Below, piece after piece: positions 61,779 through 64,000 of a DNA stretch of 64,000 bases. The DNA comes from Bathymodiolus brooksi (taxonomy: Eukaryota; Mollusca; Bivalvia; Mytilida; Modiolidae), in assembly GCA_963680875.1 (NCBI GenBank), contig OY804589.1:30730962-30794961 (forward strand). Direction: 5' to 3'. Position 1 is the stretch's first letter. Each line of letters opens with the position of its first letter. Below the pieces are notes generated by a model. It was not told where the DNA came from and made no database searches. It saw nothing but the letters and a program-made list of their open reading frames with translations. The translations under genes and the position numbers were made by a program.

Positions 61779-64000
61779 GCAGAGGCATTGACAAACGTTC
61801 TGAAGTATCATACATGTAGATCAAGCCTCCCTGAGGACCGGAAGTTGCCTATTACGGAACTAAAATGGGATGCCAGGACCGTGACGGATATTCCGGGTAA
61901 TAACGCATATTGGTTTTTCGCATTTTTCTGGCTAACGAAGAGCTCCAGAAATAAAATCTAAACATATATATTAAGCAGAGACACCTGCGCACATATTTGT
62001 TAAGGTATTTGTTTATTCGGGCCGCCATGGGGACCGGAAGGGGGTGAAAACATAGGTAAACCGTTTTATTTTAACCTACCGCCGGACATTGGTTTTACAT
62101 TATTTACTCCAATCAAGGGGCGTATAGACAGTCTTACTGTATATATTTATAAAGCAGAGACATGTACAAACATTTTGAGGTATAATACATGTATGTCAAG
62201 CTATCCTGGAGACCGGAAGTGGACGACAATTGAGCCATAATGGTTGTACAGCCAGCAATTTTGACCTACCCGACCATGGTTTTTTACCTCTTACTTGGTC
62301 CACAGGTCCTATGGAATGATCTACGGGGAATAGTTATCAAGCAGAGGCATTGACAAACGTTTTGAAGTATCATACATGTAGATCAAGCCTCCCTGAGGAC
62401 CGGAAGTTGCCTATTACGGAACTAAAATGGGATGCCAGGACCGTGACGGATATTCCGGGTAATAACGCATATTGGTTTTTCGCATTTTTCTGGCTAATGA
62501 AGGGCTCCAGAAATAAAAACTAAACATATATATTAAGCAGAGAACCCTGTGCACATATTTGTTAATGTATTTGGTTATTCGGGCCGCCATGGGGACCGGA
62601 AGGGGGTGAAAACATAGGTAAACCGTTTTATTTTAACCTACCGCCGGACATTGGTTTTACATTATTTACTCCAATCAAGGGGCGTATAGACAGTCTTACT
62701 GTATATATTTATAAAGCAGAGACATGTACAAACATTTTGAGGTATAATACATGTATGTCAAGCTATCCTGGAGACCGGAAGTGGACGACAATTGAGCCAT
62801 AATGGTTGTACAGCCAGCAATTTTGACCTACCCGACCATGGTTTTTTACCTCTTACTTGGTCCACAGGTCCTATGGAATGATCTACGGGGAATAGTTATC
62901 AAGCAGAGGCATTGACAAACGTTTTGAGGTATCATACATGTAGATCAAGCCTCCCTGAGGACCGGAAGTTGCCTATTACGGAACTAAAATGGGATGCCAG
63001 GACCGTGACGGATATTCCGGGTAATAACGCATATTGGTTTTTCGCATTTTTCTAGCTAATGAAGGGCTCCAGAAATAAAAACTAAACATATATATTAAGC
63101 AGAGACCCCTGTGCACATATTTGTTAATGTATTTGGTTATTCGGGCAGCCATGGGGACCGGAAGGGGGTGAAAACATAGGTAAACCGTTTTATTTTAACC
63201 TACCGGCGGACATTGGTTTTACATTATTTACTCCAATCAAGGGCGTATAGACAGTCTTACTGTATATATTTATAAAGCAGAGACATGTACAAACATTTTG
63301 AGGTATAATACATGTATGTCAAGCTATCCTGGAGACCGGAAGTGGACGACAATTGAGCCATAATGGTTGTACAGCCGGCAATTTTGACCTACCCGTCCAT
63401 GGTTTTTTACCTCTTACTTGGTCCACAGGTCCTATGGAATGATCTACGGGGAATAGTTATCAAGCAGAGGCATTGACAAACGTTTTGAAGTATCATACAT
63501 GTAGATCAAGCATCCCTGAGGACCGGAAGTTGCCTATTACGGAACTAAAATGGGATGCCAGGACCGTGACGGATATTCCGGGTAATAACGCATATTGGTT
63601 TTTCGCATTTTTCTGGCTAACGAAGAGCTCCAGAAATAAAAACTAAACATATATATTAAGCAGAGACACCTGTGCACATATTTGTTAAGGTATTTGTTTA
63701 TTCGGGCCGCCATGGGGACCGGCAGCGGTGAAAACATAGGTAAACCGTTTTATTTTAACCTACCGCCGGACATTGGTTTTACATTATTTACTCCAATCAA
63801 GGGGCGTATAGACAGTCGTACTGTATATAGTTATAACGCAGAGACATGTACAAACATTTTGAGGTATAATACTTGTATATCAAGCTATCCTGGAGACCGG
63901 AAGTGGACGACAATTGAGCCATAATGGTTGTACAGCCAGCAATTTTGACCTACCCGACCATGGTTTTTTACCTCTTACTTGGTCCACAGGTCCAATGGAT
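61779..64000 (+). repeat. Right-end block (M111-M114, last one incomplete)
   Basis: Monomers at 61779, 62341, 62903 and 63464. M111 is a hybrid with a switch between 62013 and 62037. M112 resembles M73, M78 and M83 (CTAATGAAG, AGAGAACCC). M113-M114 match M95-M96 and M103-M104 (TTCTAGCTAATG, CCCGTCCATGG, CAAGCATCCCTG), so the end of the 8-mer HOR appears a third time. M113 has a 1-bp loss in AAGGGCGTATAG near 63240 and CCGGCGGAC in place of CCGCCGGAC. The array continues past the window. Confidence 0.82.

Larger units (their letters stand above)
1..64000. repeat. Satellite array, ~561-bp monomer, ~114 head-to-tail copies
   Basis: The same 561-562 bp unit repeats without interruption from the first to the last base, always in the same orientation. 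Monomer boundaries are taken at the first G of GCAGAG(G/T)CATTG, preceded by TTATCAA. Spacing between equivalent points is 561 or 562 bp nearly everywhere; exceptions are small indels such as a 19-bp duplication near 10.66 kb and a 2-bp loss near 9.17 kb. Copies differ by scattered substitutions and 1-bp indels. I found no inserted mobile element, no inversion and no unique spacer. Arrays of this kind are typical of eukaryotic centromeric or heterochromatic satellites; the chromosomal location is inference. GC looks moderate, near 40 percent by eye. Confidence 0.98.

Noticed and set aside
1..64000. CRISPR array or bacterial repeat region
   Set aside because: Repeats are 561 bp, directly adjacent with no unique spacers, and there are no cas genes or bacterial coding sequence.
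1..64000. rDNA spacer, histone cluster or other gene-bearing tandem array
   Set aside because: No part of the monomer resembles rRNA, tRNA or 5S sequence with internal promoter boxes, and no long open frame exists.
1..64000. Tandem insertion of a transposon or integrated virus
   Set aside because: No terminal repeats, target-site duplications, transposase, reverse transcriptase or capsid-like frames; the unit is too short and non-coding.
1..64000. Telomeric or simple-sequence repeat
   Set aside because: No TTAGGG-like hexamers or microsatellite runs; the only short AT runs are the ACATATATATTAA segments within A.

Overview
The whole 64 kb window is one uninterrupted satellite-DNA array. I see no protein-coding gene, RNA gene, transposon or unique sequence in it. 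The basic unit is about 561-562 bp and repeats head-to-tail in one orientation for about 114 copies, called M1-M114 here. M1 lacks its first two bases and M114 is cut by the window end. An array like this means a eukaryotic nuclear genome, probably a centromeric, pericentromeric or other heterochromatic block. The species cannot be named from the sequence. Frequent TACATGTA words would fit several invertebrate groups, but that is a weak hint only.

The 561-bp unit is itself a trimer of diverged subunits: A (about 196 bp), B (about 178 bp) and C (about 187 bp), mean 187 bp. Each starts with GCAGAG, carries a GACCGGAAG-like core 47-57 bp in, and has a T-rich tract in its second half. The array therefore has three levels: about 187 bp, 561 bp, and multi-kb higher-order repeats (HORs) of 2 to 8 monomers.

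Monomers fall into two classes by a 1-bp length difference in B. Short-B monomers have CAGCGGTGAAAA or a close variant (CAGTGG, CAGGGG, AAGGGG). Long-B monomers have AAGGGGGTGAAAA. Short-B monomers are M2, 4, 8, 10, 14, 18, 20, 26, 28, 31, 33, 36, 38, 41, 43, 45-47, 49, 51, 54-56, 58, 61-64, 66, 68, 69, 71, 74, 76, 81, 86, 89, 96, 104, 107, 108, 110 and 114, that is 43 of 114. The order of the two classes works as a barcode for the HORs.

Layout from left to right: a 6-monomer HOR of 3368 bp at 1-6734 (two copies) and 8981-12365 (third copy), separated by a 4-monomer block; a dimer duplication (11804-14050); a 2808-bp 5-monomer tandem duplication (14051-19666); a shortened 6-mer (19667-22473) that lost exactly one monomer; an 8-monomer duplication with junction near 26.5 kb; a three-monomer short-B cassette seen at 24.7 and 29.8 kb, with a related short-B block at 33.7 kb; dimer amplifications (33.7-38.2 kb); another 2808-bp 5-mer duplication (about 37.98-43.6 kb) and a related 2809-bp copy (44.9-47.7 kb); a 4494-bp 8-mer tandem duplication (50546-59533) in which I saw one base difference; and a mixed right end. 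Several junctions lie inside hybrid monomers, as expected from out-of-register homologous exchange. The short open frames in the array are by-products of the repeat and are not annotated as genes.
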